From the NCBI GenBank assembly GCA_021464415.1, contig CM038466.1, positions 54,466,613 through 54,530,612 of the forward strand: DNA of 64,000 bases, read 5' to 3'. The notes under the pieces are model-generated. The model did not search any database. It had not been told where the DNA came from and saw only the letters and a program-made list of their open reading frames with translations. The translations under genes were made by a program, and so were the position numbers. Within the stretch, counting starts at the first letter, position 1; each line of letters starts with the position of its first letter. This document shows, piece by piece, positions 23,137 to 34,187 of the stretch. This DNA is from Lonicera japonica. Taxonomy: Eukaryota; Streptophyta; Magnoliopsida; Dipsacales; Caprifoliaceae.

Positions 23137-24590
23137 CTTAAGTATATATATTTGCATATTTAAATATAAATTTATTTATGTTTAGTGAAAAACTCACTAG
23201 TATTCAAATGCGAATGGTTGATTACAAGATGGTTCGCGAATTGAAATAGCAATTAAAGTAAAATATAAAGTATAAAGATGTATAAGAATGTAGTAAACTT
23301 GATATGTTTGTTAATGATGGTGGCCTTAAATAGTTTCATGTGCTGTAAATAGATACACATGGTCCTTCAGGGTTATTTTGGTATGTGCAAAATTTGTTTA
23401 TGAGCATCCATACTGCATATGTCAAATTTGCAAATTTTTTATGTGCATGTATACAACACAACCAATTTAATGATTAAATTTACCTCTGTATGGTAGCGAA
23501 AGTATAAACGTATCATACGTTTAAATTTTACTCATGAGGATAAACAACACTCGTATGAACTAAAAGGGTAAGAGACACCCGTATGGAAAAAAAAATATAT
23601 TGATAGGATAAGGCACATCAGGAAAAATAAAAATATTTATAAGGGTAATACACACCTGTATGAGTCATATACGTGTGACTTTTTTTTTATGATGTCCACT
23701 TTGCCCAATTAAGAGCAAAAGAGTGATAGCATAAATAACAAAAAAAGAGGGGGAGATACAACAAAGGCCATCTCCAAGGCCAAAAAAAAAACACAAAGAA
23801 ATTACCTAAATTGACTAATGGACTAAAAGTAAGCTTTAAATTCCACTAACCAATTCAAAAAAAAGCAGCCAAGGACTAAACAAAAAGGCCACCATAAAAA
23901 ATAAGAAAATGCCAAAACAGGAAGGCAAGAGAGGAAGTAAACTAGCCAGGAAATACAAGGAAAAAAGGCTGTTAGGAACAGGTCTGAAGGGCAACAACAA
24001 CCTGCCAAAAAACACAATCCTGAGCTTCATCAAAAAAGTGCAGCAAGTTTTTGGATTTGTTTGGATTTAAGGGATCTATTTTATCCATAGATAGAATAGG
24101 AGTTTCAAATTTTGAACATTAAATATTAATATACCATATGTTTTTCCTTTTTATTTACATTAGCTTTCTCGTTCACTATATATATACAAACTTTGCTCAA
24201 TAATTTTTTTCACATTTCCCCAACAATATATACTTGAATATTTTGACAACTAAAAAAACATAGAAAAAGTAGTTGTATTAATTTAGCAGGGAAGAAACAC
24301 AACAAACCATCCGCATTAACTAAATATGACAATATATGAAAACGGTATATTATGTCGATCCTATATTAATGTAAGTAAATGCTGCAGTTGAAAATTCTCA
24401 AACTTTCGATAGGTTTTGGGAGATTATTACAATGGAATATCTCACAAGCGCCAAAAACCTTAGTCAGCTAGAGAGTTACATCCATGCCTCATACGGCTGT
24501 TGTGCCAATGGCGTCTGTATTAGTGTAACGCATCATAGCATCATTGTTGGTATAAGTCTTACACCATTTTCTTTCCTAATATTCAATATA
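23137..24590. other. AT-rich intergenic stretch
   Basis: No credible gene is seen. Short ORFs at 23823-24033 on the minus strand are low-complexity and hydrophobic by composition only. Confidence 0.5.
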
Positions 24591-24599
24591 TTTTTCTTG

Positions 24600-25364
24600 T
24601 AAAACTTCAACATAAAATAGACTAATCAAGGGCAACATTGTGCTTTTGATACGGTCAAAGTAATATTCACAAGAGATGTAGTTCATTTCAACTCGAGGGT
24701 TGTTTGGAATGGCTATAACCCCACGTAATTGTCAAACGCAATGTTCTCCTCAATGGCTCAATACCATATACCCCAGTTGCGGATCGAGCAACATATATAT
24801 GGAGATACGAAGAGACATTAAAAGCCAATGGTAATTAGGATTGTAGACAAGGTTGCCAAAATTATTGAGTTGAGGAACAACATTTCTAATTGTTATTGTG
24901 CAGATGGAAAGTTGTTTGTAATTAAACAGGCAAGTTTTTTGCGGTTCGTCTTCACCCATTGATGGATCTAAGGCCAACTATCAAATGATTTAACTTTAAG
25001 GAGTGGACATGATGTAACTAAGTACTCAGATATTCTGTAATGTAATTTAAAATATTCATTTATTAATATTATGTGATAATAAAAGATATAGGAGAAAAAA
25101 AAATACATGCTAAGATATTTGCATACCTTAATGAATTGCCAAAAACAATCAAGACATTTTGTTCGTTTCCATCCTGGGACTACGACTACGATATCTAATC
25201 CCTAATACAAACATGCATGAATAGCTGAGCCCAATCATACTTTCTAATATTTTGTATGTCCTCAACAAGGGATAATGCGCCTAATGGAGTATAGTTTGAT
25301 GTACTTGGGAAAAAAATAAGTAACTAACCGCATAAAAACAAAAGACTCTAGCTATTTTATGCTT
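24600..25364 (-). pseudogene. Decayed DUF1985/Ulp1-like transposon gene, C-terminal portion
   Basis: Minus-strand translations in shifting frames give pieces such as LVEDIQNIRKYDWAQLF (25200-25290), resembling the end of a DUF1985 domain. Further on, NYHWLLMSLRISIYMLLDP (about 24785-24845) resembles the His-Trp and following Asp region of Ulp1-type cysteine proteases. These domains co-occur in plant transposon-captured genes. The N-terminal part lies at 32548-32740, separated by retrotransposon 2. Frame breaks and stops are numerous. Confidence 0.45.
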
Positions 25365-25369
25365 CTCGT

Positions 25370-27061
25370 TGATAAACGCATAATATTGTCATGTTTAAGC
25401 TCTTTCCCGGAGTCGCTTGACGCGTTTGTTGCTTTAATTCTGCCTAATTATCCGCTTATCTTGAGATTAGTGCCTTAGCGAGTTTTGTATCTAACATGGC
25501 CCAAGTTGGTGTGTATTTTGTAGTATTCCATGTGTTTGTAGGATTGGAGTACAATGGCATTGCATGAAGTGATCAAGAGTAAGCTCGGAGGCTTGCAAAG
25601 TGCTAAGTGAAGAAATTCCAGAACCATGATTGATCATGGTAACCATGATCGATCATGGGCATAACCATGATCGATCATAGGCATGTCCATGATCGATCAT
25701 GGGCATAACCATGATTGATCATGGAACCATTTTTCTGGCAGAACACTTCCATGATCGATCATGGGCATAACCATGATCGATCATGGCCCTGTCAACTTGT
25801 CCATTTCACACCCAAAATGGGCTTTTTAGTGGTTCAAGCTATTTTAGATATTTAGTTAGATATTTTGCAACCTTTTAATATATATATTCTCTTAGCTTCT
25901 AGGTGAAGACATCAAAGTTTTTGTACAAGTTCTAGAGAGAAGTGGGAGCTAAAACCTTGTAATTTCTTCTTCTTCTTGTAAGTTTACTTTGATTTTAAGA
26001 AATGAATGCTTCTTCTATAATTCTTGTTTCGAGTATTATGGAGTAGTCTTTTACTAAGTTACGAGGTGAACCGCGATATAATTCGTTTTAATGGCTCAAT
26101 CCATGTTTTAAAGTTTGAGAATAGTTGTAAATCTTTTTCTTCTTCATTTCCTCCATTGTTGCAAGCTCTAGGTATATTCATAATATTAAGACTTTATATG
26201 CCTTGTATATTTAGTGCTTGGTTGTTAATGAACATACAACATATTTATATGGTTCTAAAAAGCTTGTAGTCCCTTTCCCCCATCCATGGAGTTTTTCCCT
26301 CTTCATAGAAATTATGAATAGTTCTTAAAACTCCATAGATGGATTTTAAATTTGTTTAGCTTATCTTTGATTCATTTATTGATATATTGAGTGCTTCTTA
26401 CACTTTATGTGATACTTAGACTCTTTATTTTCTACCATATGTGATAAATGATGAGTTGACTAATTTATCCCATAAACTTTATTCCGTTTCATTGTTAGGA
26501 TTCACTTTATAATTTTCATTCTTTAAATCATGAGATTACCACACTTGCTTGATGTTAAATCTTTTTATGATGAGTTCGTCATATCTATCTCGGATTAGCT
26601 TCATCGGGAATGGGTTGCCTTGCTTCACACCCGTAGCTAAGAGGTAGGAATGATAACCTCGTCTTTGGTGGTATGTTGTTTGTATCTCTCTTGATATAGC
26701 TTCAATTCGGGAATGAGTCGCCTAGCGTCGCACCCTCTGCTATTGAGAGATACACCAACATTCTCCATTTCTCGAGAATCCTTGTGTTCTAATCTTAGTG
26801 TGAGCTAATGATCACCGTTTCTTAAATCGTAACTAATCTCCACCTACCTTAGTGCTTTCTTATTTATTTTCGCATCTGTTTTACATTTACGTTGTTCTAC
26901 AACAAACCAACTCACAGAAACCAGAAAATCACTTAATCCGTAATCCATTCCATTCCTCTTCACTTATCCCTGTGGTTCGACACTCGGACTTCCGAGACTA
27001 TATTACAACTTGACGTGCCTGCACTTGGGCTCTATCGCAACGCGTTATTTAAGCGGCGTCA
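25370..27061 (+). repeat. 5' LTR of retrotransposon 2, 1692 bp
   Basis: Pairs with 30916-32547. A block of about 60 bp near 26695-26752 is absent from the 3' LTR, apparently lost between short repeats of GATA(C/T)ACCAAC-like sequence. It carries a seven-copy palindrome array in U3 and a TATA-like ATATATATATT at about 25880. Confidence 0.95.
25624..25786. promoter_or_regulatory. Palindrome array in 5' LTR of element 2, seven copies
   Basis: Copies of CCATGATCGATCATGG (two with one T/C change, one ending ATAG) start at 25624, 25643, 25665, 25687, 25709, 25749 and 25771. Spacings are 19, 22, 22, 22, 40 and 22 bp, mostly one or two times about 21-22 bp. Each is a near-perfect dyad. The array lies ~100-250 bp upstream of a TATA-like tract, where an LTR enhancer would be expected. 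The function is inferred. Confidence 0.75.
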
Positions 27062-27067
27062 AGTTTT

Positions 27068-27085
27068 TGGCGCCGTTGCCGGGGA
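27068..27085 (+). other. tRNA-Asp primer-binding site, retrotransposon 2
   Basis: TGGCGCCGTTGCCGGGGA, exact complement of the plant tRNA-Asp 3' end, six bases after the 5' LTR. Confidence 0.93.
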
Positions 27086-27281
27086 TAAGGCAAAAGGCGG
27101 ATTCTGGGTTTTGTATAAAACCATTCTGTAAGTATTTCTTTCTATTTAATTAATTTATTTTTCTCCCTTATTTTCTGCTTTATTTTGTAGAGTTTTCGTG
27201 GAGCAATTCGAATAGTTTTTCAAGCCCATGCAAGGGCAATTGTTTGTGGATATTCGAATTAGTCCTCCCCCGTCACCAAGA

Positions 27282-28882
27282 ATGGCAAATCAAGGAAGAA
27301 TGGCGGACCACGAAAGTGATAACGAGGGGGAAGGAGTGAACAACGTTCCTCCGGTTCGCACTATGAGGGATTATCTTCAACCACCTCGGACGACGTCCAA
27401 CTCGTGCATTGTTCTTCCCGCCGGTCAAGCGGAAACTTTTTCCTTCAAGCCGGGTATGCTTCAACACATCCCTTCCTTCCATGGTATGGAATCTGAAAAC
27501 CCATATTTACATTTGAAAGACTTTGAAGAAGTATGCTCCACGTTTCGTGAGGCAAACACTAATGAGGAGGTTATGCGTTTAAAACTATTCCTTTTTCATT
27601 AAAAGATAAAGGAAAAATTTGGTTGAATGCTCAAAGACCGCAATCTATTCGGTCTTGGCAAGTACTTCAATCGGAGTTTTTAAAAAATTCTTTCCCGTCC
27701 ATCGGACCAACGCTTTGAGAAGGGCGATATCCAATTTTTCGCCAAAAGAAAATGAAAGTTTTTATAAGTGTTGGGAAAGATACAAGGAACTTTTAAACGC
27801 ATGCCCTCACCATGGTCACGAAACATGGAGCCTCGTAAGTTACTTCTATGAATCCCTTACTCCGAGATGCGTACTTTTGTAGAGACCATGTGCAATGGTC
27901 AATTTTTGAGTAAGAATCCTGATGAGGCTTGTTGTATTTTGATGAATTAGCGGAGGGTGCCCAAAATTGGAACACCTATACCGAAGAGCCTAAGGCCAAA
28001 CTCAAGGAAAGGGTGGGTTGTACCAAATATCCAATGACAATGACATGGGAGTGAGGTTGTTCCAATTGACTAAGAAGGTAGAGGCCTTAGAGTTAAGTAA
28101 GCATAGAGAGGTTAACGTGGTGTCGTCGAGTCAATTGTGTGTCATTTGTGAAAACACGGGACACACCACCGAGGATTGCCCCACCATTCCGCATTTCGGG
28201 AAGTCCTCAAAAACCCTTCCAAGTCAACGCCATGAACCAATACAACCCAAACCAAAACGACCCTTATTCTCAAAAGTACAACGAAGGATGGAAGAATCAC
28301 CCTAATTTCAGTTGGGGTGGTAATCAAAGTCAGAACCAGAACCAATACCATCAAAACCAAAGACAACAACAACCTCAAAACTCTTTTGCTCCACCACAAA
28401 GTCAAAATCCAAACCAAAACTTAGAAACTTTGTTAAGAACTTTTGTGGATAAGACGGATCGAGATGTGAGTGATTTGAAAACTCAAATGTCTAAGCTCAC
28501 CACTGCCCTAGCAATCCAAGAGAAGGGAAAATTTCCATCTCAACCTTTAATTAATCCTAGAGGTCAAGCTTTGGTTATAGAGGGAGGAGAGCCTAGTAGT
28601 AAAATGGAAGAACTTAAATCCATCATGACCCTTCGGAGTGGAAAAGTTGTAGATAAGACTATTGTTCCTAAAACCCCCAAGGTGGCGGACATAGTTAATC
28701 CCACGCATGTTGAGGAGTCGGAGGTAGAAAAAGTTGTGAGTGAAGAGAAGAAGAGAGAGGAAGAGAGACAAGGAAAGGAGGATCTTGAGAAAATCAAGAA
28801 CGGAATTAAGGTCCCTTTCCCGGAGAGATTGAACAACCATCCAAATCTAACACCGAGATATTGGATGTCTTTAGGCAAGTAA
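27282..28882 (+). pseudogene. gag of retrotransposon 2, frameshifted
   Basis: Gag starts at ATG 27282 (MANQGRMADHESDNEGEG). Conserved gag blocks follow in three successive frames: PSFHGMESENPYLHLKDF, then FKKFFPVHRTNALRRAI, then the CCHC zinc knuckle CVICENTGHTTEDC (28138-28179), then an Asn/Gln-rich tail. At least three frameshifts break it. Element 3 carries a close relative of the same gag. Confidence 0.88.
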
Positions 28883-29740
28883 AAATCAACATTCCATTGC
28901 TTGACGCGGTCAAGCAAATACCTTCGTACGCTAAGTTCCTCAAGGACTTATGTACTACCAAACGAAGGTTGAATGTCAAGAAAAAGGCCTTTATGGCGGA
29001 GCAAGTGAGCTCCCTCATGCAAGGCACGAGAGCCCCAGTTCAAAGACCCCGGTTGTCCCACAATTTCGTGTATCATAGGAAATTGTAGGATCAAGAATGC
29101 ATTGTTAGATTTGGGAGCAAGTGTGAATGTGCTCCCATACTCGGTATATCAACAATTGGGGTTGGGTGAGTTGAAACCCACGAGGGTTACTATCCAATTA
29201 GCGGACCGATCTGTTAAGATCCCAAGAGGGATAGTCGAGGATGTACTTGTCAAAATTGACAAGTTTTATTTTCCGGTTGATTTCATCATCCTTGACATGC
29301 AACCCGTGTCGAATCCCGCTAACGAGATTCCGGTCATCCTTGGCCGACCATTTCTTGCGACGTCCAATGCCATTATCAATTGCAAGAATGGAATCGTTAA
29401 GTTAGCTTTTGGTAACATGACTCTAGACCTTAACGTGTTCCGTTTAAATAATCAAAAAGATGATTATGATGAAGAAAGTGAACACGTCAACATGATAGAA
29501 TCTTTGGTCCAAGACGACTTTGTTGCCAATGTAGAATCGGATTCTACGGAAGGTTTTCTAACCACTTCCGAGGAACCCGAGGAATGTATGCAAGTGTTTT
29601 CTTTGTTGGATAAACAGGTTAATTCATCCGATGATCAAGAAGAAAACACACCCACGTCCACCAAGAAGCTTGAAGGAAAAATCGAGCTAAAGCCATTACC
29701 GAGCAATTCAAAGCATGCCTTCTTAGGAACTTTTCAAGCT
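28861..29740 (+). pseudogene. Protease region of retrotransposon 2
   Basis: Continues from gag through IPSYAKFLKDLCTTKRR into a retropepsin-like domain with LDLGASVNVLPYSVYQQLG at about 29102-29160 and the downstream ILGRPFLATSNAIIN flap region. A frameshift separates 28861-29088 from 29096 onwards. After about 29731 homology to the RT-proximal region ends abruptly and the frame runs into 3' UTR sequence. Confidence 0.87.
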
Positions 29741-30915
29741 CGTTATCTAAATGGATTTAGAAAAGCCAAAGTGGATTCCTCCACTTTTCACCAATCTCTT
29801 CACATTGAGGACAATGTCTTCTTCAAGTTGGGGGGTATGCGTATTCCAAAACTCTTTTCATTTTTTGTTTGGTTGGCTTTTCTATTTATGCTTGTAAAAT
29901 TCCATGGGATTAGAACTTTTGTTCTAATTTTTTTTTGTGAAGTTTGAAAAATGATGAATGATTGATATTTTTTTCAAATGAAGACTATTGTTTCATTAGC
30001 TTTTGGCATGAATTCTTTGATCTAGATAGGATGTTGAATGATAATCTAAATTGCTTTGCTCCACTTAGTCTCATATCCCGTCATATTTGCCTGTTCCGCA
30101 TGCTAGATTGATTTGGTTGTTTCCAATTCGGTAATAACACTTAGATTTATTTTCATTGAGAGAAGAGAAATTTTTGTCCAAAAATAATGGAAGCTTTTTC
30201 GAAAAGATCCTCCAATGAGAGGACAAAAGCTTAGCACTTTAATAACTTGGATGACTTTTATCCTAATATTGACTTAAAGCTTCACTTGACTAAATCTTAA
30301 GTCTCTTTGTCTAATATTATGGATGGGTATAGGTTGCCATATGGGAAAGGGTGAATAGCTTCCTTTAAGCTCCAATGAATGAGCAGAATTTTGAAAAAAT
30401 TTCATAAGTGAGACCGCTGCCCCCCATAGAGACGAAAACCACCCTGATCTAATTTAGCGAAATTTTCAAGTAAAAGATAAAGAAAGTGCTTAGAATCGAC
30501 AAATCTTGGAGCTTTTGTTTTTGAAAAAGTTCTCTCTTCCTTCTTGAATGATTATGACTCTTTGTGTTTATATTGAATTGTTTGAATCGAAGTCTAGTAT
30601 TTGAGCATTGGAGAATATGGGATTGTGTTCTAAAGGAGATAGGTGAATTAGATGATCATTCAAAAGTCCGTCATTCTGGAAAATTGATAGTAATGCCTCT
30701 TGCTTTGCAAATTGAAACTTGAAACTTCATTCTCATCGTTCATCATGATCAAACTTCCAATGTTTGTAGGTATCATTTCTGAAAACCTTCACGAGATGCA
30801 ACTCGTCTTCTTTGGGAACTTAGAAGTTAACATCTTTTTGTATAGTGTTTTATTTTTGTAATTATATATTTTTTTGTCTTGCTAAGGGACTAGCAAGAGA
30901 TAAGTTGAGGGGAGT
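29741..30915 (+). other. 3' UTR of retrotransposon 2 after internal deletion
   Basis: Homologous to 54220-55302 of element 3, starting with CATTGAGGACAATGT and ending in the purine tract before the 3' LTR. It is non-coding. The left edge marks the deletion junction. Confidence 0.82.
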
Positions 30916-32547
30916 TGATAAACGCATAATATTGTCATGTTTAAGCTCTTTCCCGGAGTCGCTTGACGCGTTTGTTGCTTTAATTCTGCCTAATTATCCG
31001 CTTATCTTGAGATTAGTGCCTTAGCGAGTTTTGTATCTAACATGGCCCAAGTTGGTGTGTATTTTGTAGTATTCCATGTGTTTGTAGGATTGGAGTACAA
31101 TGGCATTGCATGAAGTGATCAAGAGTAAGCTCGGAGGCTTGCAAAGTGCTGAGTGAAGAAATTCCAGAACCATGATTGATCATGGGTATAACCATGATCG
31201 ATCATGGGCATAACCATGATCGATCATAGGCATGTCCATGATCGATCATGGGCATAACCATGATTGATCATGGAACCATTTTTTCTGGCAGAACACTTCC
31301 ATGATCGATCATGGGCATAACCATGATCGATCATGGCCCTGTCAACTTGTCCATTTCACACCCAAAATGGGCTATTTTAGATATTTAGTTAGATATTTTG
31401 CAACCTTTTAATATATATTATTTCTCTTAGCTTCTAGGTGAAGACATCTAAGTTTTTGTACAAGTTCTAGAGAGAAGTGGGAGCTAAAACCTTGTAATTT
31501 CTTCTTCTTGTTGTAAGTTTACTTTGATTTTAAGAAATGAATGCTTCTTCTATAATTCTTGTTTCGAGTATTATGGAGTAGTCTTTTACTAAGGTTACGG
31601 AGGTGAACCGCGATATAATATTCGGTGATTTATGGCTCAATCCATGTTTAAAGTTTGAGAAATAGTTGTAAATCCTTTTCTTCTTCATTTCCTCCATTGT
31701 TGCAAGCTTCTAGGTATATTCATAATATTAAGACTTTATATGCCTTGTATATTTAGTGCTTGGTTGTTAATGAACATACAACATATTTATATGGTTCTAA
31801 AAAGCTTGTAGTCCCTTTCCCCCATCCATGGAGTTTTTCCCTCTTCATAGAAATTATGAATAGTTCTTAAAACTCCATAGATGGATTTTAAATTTGTTTA
31901 GCTTATCTTTGATTCATTTATTGATATATTGAGTGCTTCTTACACTTTATGTGATACTTAGACTCTTTATTTTCTACCATATGTGATAAATGATGAGTTG
32001 ACTAATTTATCCCATAAACTTTATTCCGTTTCATTGTTAGGATTCACTTTATAATTTTCATTCTTTAAATCATGAGATTACCACACTTGCTTGATGTTAA
32101 ATCTTTTTATGATGAGTTCGTCATATCTATCTCGGATTAGCTTCATCGGGAATGGGTTGCCTTGCTTCACACCCGTAGCTAAGAGGTAGGAATGATAACC
32201 TCGTCTTTGGTGGTATGTCGTTTGTATCTCTCTTGATACACCAACATTCTCCATTTCTCGAGAATCCTTGTGTTCTAATCTTAGTGTGAGCTAATGATCA
32301 CCGTTTCTTAAATCGTAACTAATCTCCACCTACCTTAGTGCTTTCTTATTTATTTTCGCATCTGTTTTACATTTACGTTGTTCTACAACAAACCAACTCA
32401 CAGAAACCGGAAAATCACTTAATCCGTAATCCATTCCATTCCTCTTCACTTATCCCTGTGGTTCGACACTCGGACTTCCGAGACTATATTACAACTTGAC
32501 GTGCCTGCACTTGGGCTCTATCGCAACGCGTTATTTTAGCGGCGTCA
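30916..32547 (+). repeat. 3' LTR of retrotransposon 2, 1632 bp
   Basis: Near-identical to the 5' LTR apart from the ~60-bp block and small changes. The palindrome array persists with starts at 31170, 31192, 31214, 31236, 31258, 31299 and 31321. The first spacing is 22 bp here against 19 bp in the 5' LTR. Confidence 0.95.
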
Positions 32548-32740
32548 CTCGTTTTCTCTAACAATTATATCATTAAATAAACCTTCCGTAACCAACTTCA
32601 CTGGAAATGCATTTGTTTTAAATCTTTCAAGTAATGATGGCATCCCATAAAATTATTTTGGCACAAGTGTTTTGGGGTCCTTGTAATCAATCTTGTTAGA
32701 TTCAGGTACTGGCTCTCCATCCCCAAAACAAATGCCTACA
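32548..32740 (-). pseudogene. Decayed DUF1985-like gene, N-terminal portion
   Basis: Reverse translation gives ICFGDGEPVPESNKIDYKDP, then FYGMPSLLERFKTNAFPVKL and VTEGLFNDIIVRENE, with one stop. Across the retrotransposon the frame resumes at 25364 with KHKIARVFCFYAVSYLFFSQ. The block order fits a plant DUF1985-type domain. The retrotransposon therefore landed in this older pseudogene. Confidence 0.45.
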
Positions 32741-33224
32741 AATAAGTTGAATATTAGAAAATTATAAAGTTCAAAATTAAAGCCTGTAATGTTAGAGTTC
32801 TTATTTACCTGTTACAAATATAAAGTCAAATGGAGTAATACCCACTTTGACCATTGAAAAGTGAGAAGTATGAGTTTTATTTGACCAACACTGTATAATT
32901 GAACTTACTAATTTGTGGTTGGATTTAGACATTTCAAGTTTCCACAATTAAGAAAAATCACTTTGATCAATTATACATTTCACTTCCGAGTACATCGTAA
33001 TAACCTCATAATAAACTGTACTTCCAGGTACATGGTATCAGAGCTTGTTGACGGAAGGTCGAATGTTCAAGTCTTGGCACCTCCGTTCCCCATATGTTAA
33101 TCATGAATATGTCTATTCTGCATGTATCTTCTACATTTATAAATTCTAGGAAATATTCTTAGAAACTTACCTTATTAAATAATTATTTTTGGAAAGAGAT
33201 TTTTGTTATCTAATATTTTTATAT

Positions 33225-33255
<31 letters not shown>

Positions 33256-33350
33256 TATATACATATACATATATATATAAAAAATCTGGTGCCCCTTGTC
33301 ACTTTTGGGCCCTAGGCGGTCGCCCTGCCTGCCCTGCCCCAGGGCCACCC
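32741..33350. other. Intergenic stretch with SINE/Copia-like motif and microsatellite
   Basis: Mostly AT-rich and non-coding. TGGTATCAGAGC at 33033-33044 matches the initiator-tRNA-Met primer-binding sequence of Copia elements; it is followed by a box-B-like GTTCAAGTCTTGG, so it may instead be a tRNA-derived SINE piece. A (CA)n(TA)n microsatellite lies at 33223-33278. Confidence 0.5.
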
Positions 33351-33643
33351 CTACCCCGAGGGAAAGAAACTCCCTCAACATCAGCCAACAGGTCATCTAT
33401 CAGCTTTAACCGACGGACCAAAATTTTAACCAGCTTTTGGTTCTGAGTGCTTCCAATCTTTGCCATTTTATCCACACACCTATTGCCTTCATGTAGTACA
33501 TGTCGTATGGTGGGTTAGAGTTCTCTACGAATATTCCTGCAATCTTCTATTAGTGTACGACATGGATGATTATCCTCATCTTCATCCCCATTGATCAAGT
33601 TGATAACTTCGTGGCAGTCGTTTTCAATGACAATACAGTCCAG
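33351..33643 (-). pseudogene. LINE-type RNase H domain fragment, copy 2
   Basis: Paralogue of 18768-19065 with the same tail (LLADVEGVSFPRG then stop at 33351-33353) and the HVLHEGN motif. It has a stop at a different position from copy 1, so decay continued after duplication. Confidence 0.75.
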
Positions 33644-34187
33644 TAGGGGACGACTGCAGCGGTCGTCTCTAAAGATTTAATAATTCTTATTATTATGTTA
33701 GTATTTAATTAAATATTATTTTATTTTAAAATTATAAGTATTTGCTCTTATTTCAAAAAACAATATTAAAAAAATTAAATATCTTCCCAAGTAGAGATGT
33801 ATACTGGAATTTTCTAGGTTGGGATGATAAAACAGTAAAGAAAAAAAAAATATTTGGATGCATGTTTAATTTGTAAAAAGTTCAATATCATATTATTTTA
33901 TTCACGCACCAATATTATCCTATATTCGCCAATCTTTTATTCGATTACTCTGACAAAAAGATTATGATATTCACCGGAATAAGTTTTAAGATACATATGT
34001 CATTTCAAAATTAAGAGAAATTCTTCTTTGAAATAACATTAAGGAACCCTTATATGTTTTCAAAAATTTGATGAGATTTAAATGGACTCTGAAGAACAGA
34101 AGAAGATTTAAATGCATATTTAAATGGACTTTGAGAGCATCGAGTTGCACTTACAGTACCTAAACTACCTTTGTACCCAAATATATT
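33644..34187. repeat. Third copy of the dispersed repeat upstream of WAK
   Basis: Aligns with 4438-5222 and 19066-19848: GGACGACTGCAGCGGTCGTC at the start, ATTACTCTGACAAAAAG in the middle and GTACCTAAACTACCTTTGTA at the end. About 200 bp before the end are missing relative to the other copies. Confidence 0.85.

Larger units (their letters stand above)
25370..32547 (+). mobile_element. Athila-type LTR retrotransposon 2, internally deleted, 7.2 kb
   Basis: LTRs at 25370-27061 and 30916-32547 begin TGATAAACGCATAAT and end GCGGCGTCA, with target duplication CTCGT on both sides (25365-25369 and 32548-32552). A tRNA-Asp PBS follows the 5' LTR, and a purine tract GTTGAGGGGAG precedes the 3' LTR. 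Coding remains stop after protease: RT, RNase H, integrase and the third ORF are missing. Against element 3, sequence jumps from the end of protease to the 3' UTR around 29731-29755, a loss of about 4.6 kb. It could only move with help from a relative. Confidence 0.95.

Noticed and set aside
25624..25786. CRISPR-like array
   Set aside because: The repeats are palindromes with 3-6 bp spacers inside a plant LTR. There is no spacer diversity and no cas gene, and this is a eukaryotic genome.
28142..28417. 91-codon ORF antisense to gag of retrotransposon 2
   Set aside because: It overlaps the Asn/Gln-rich gag tail, whose sense frame is conserved in element 3.
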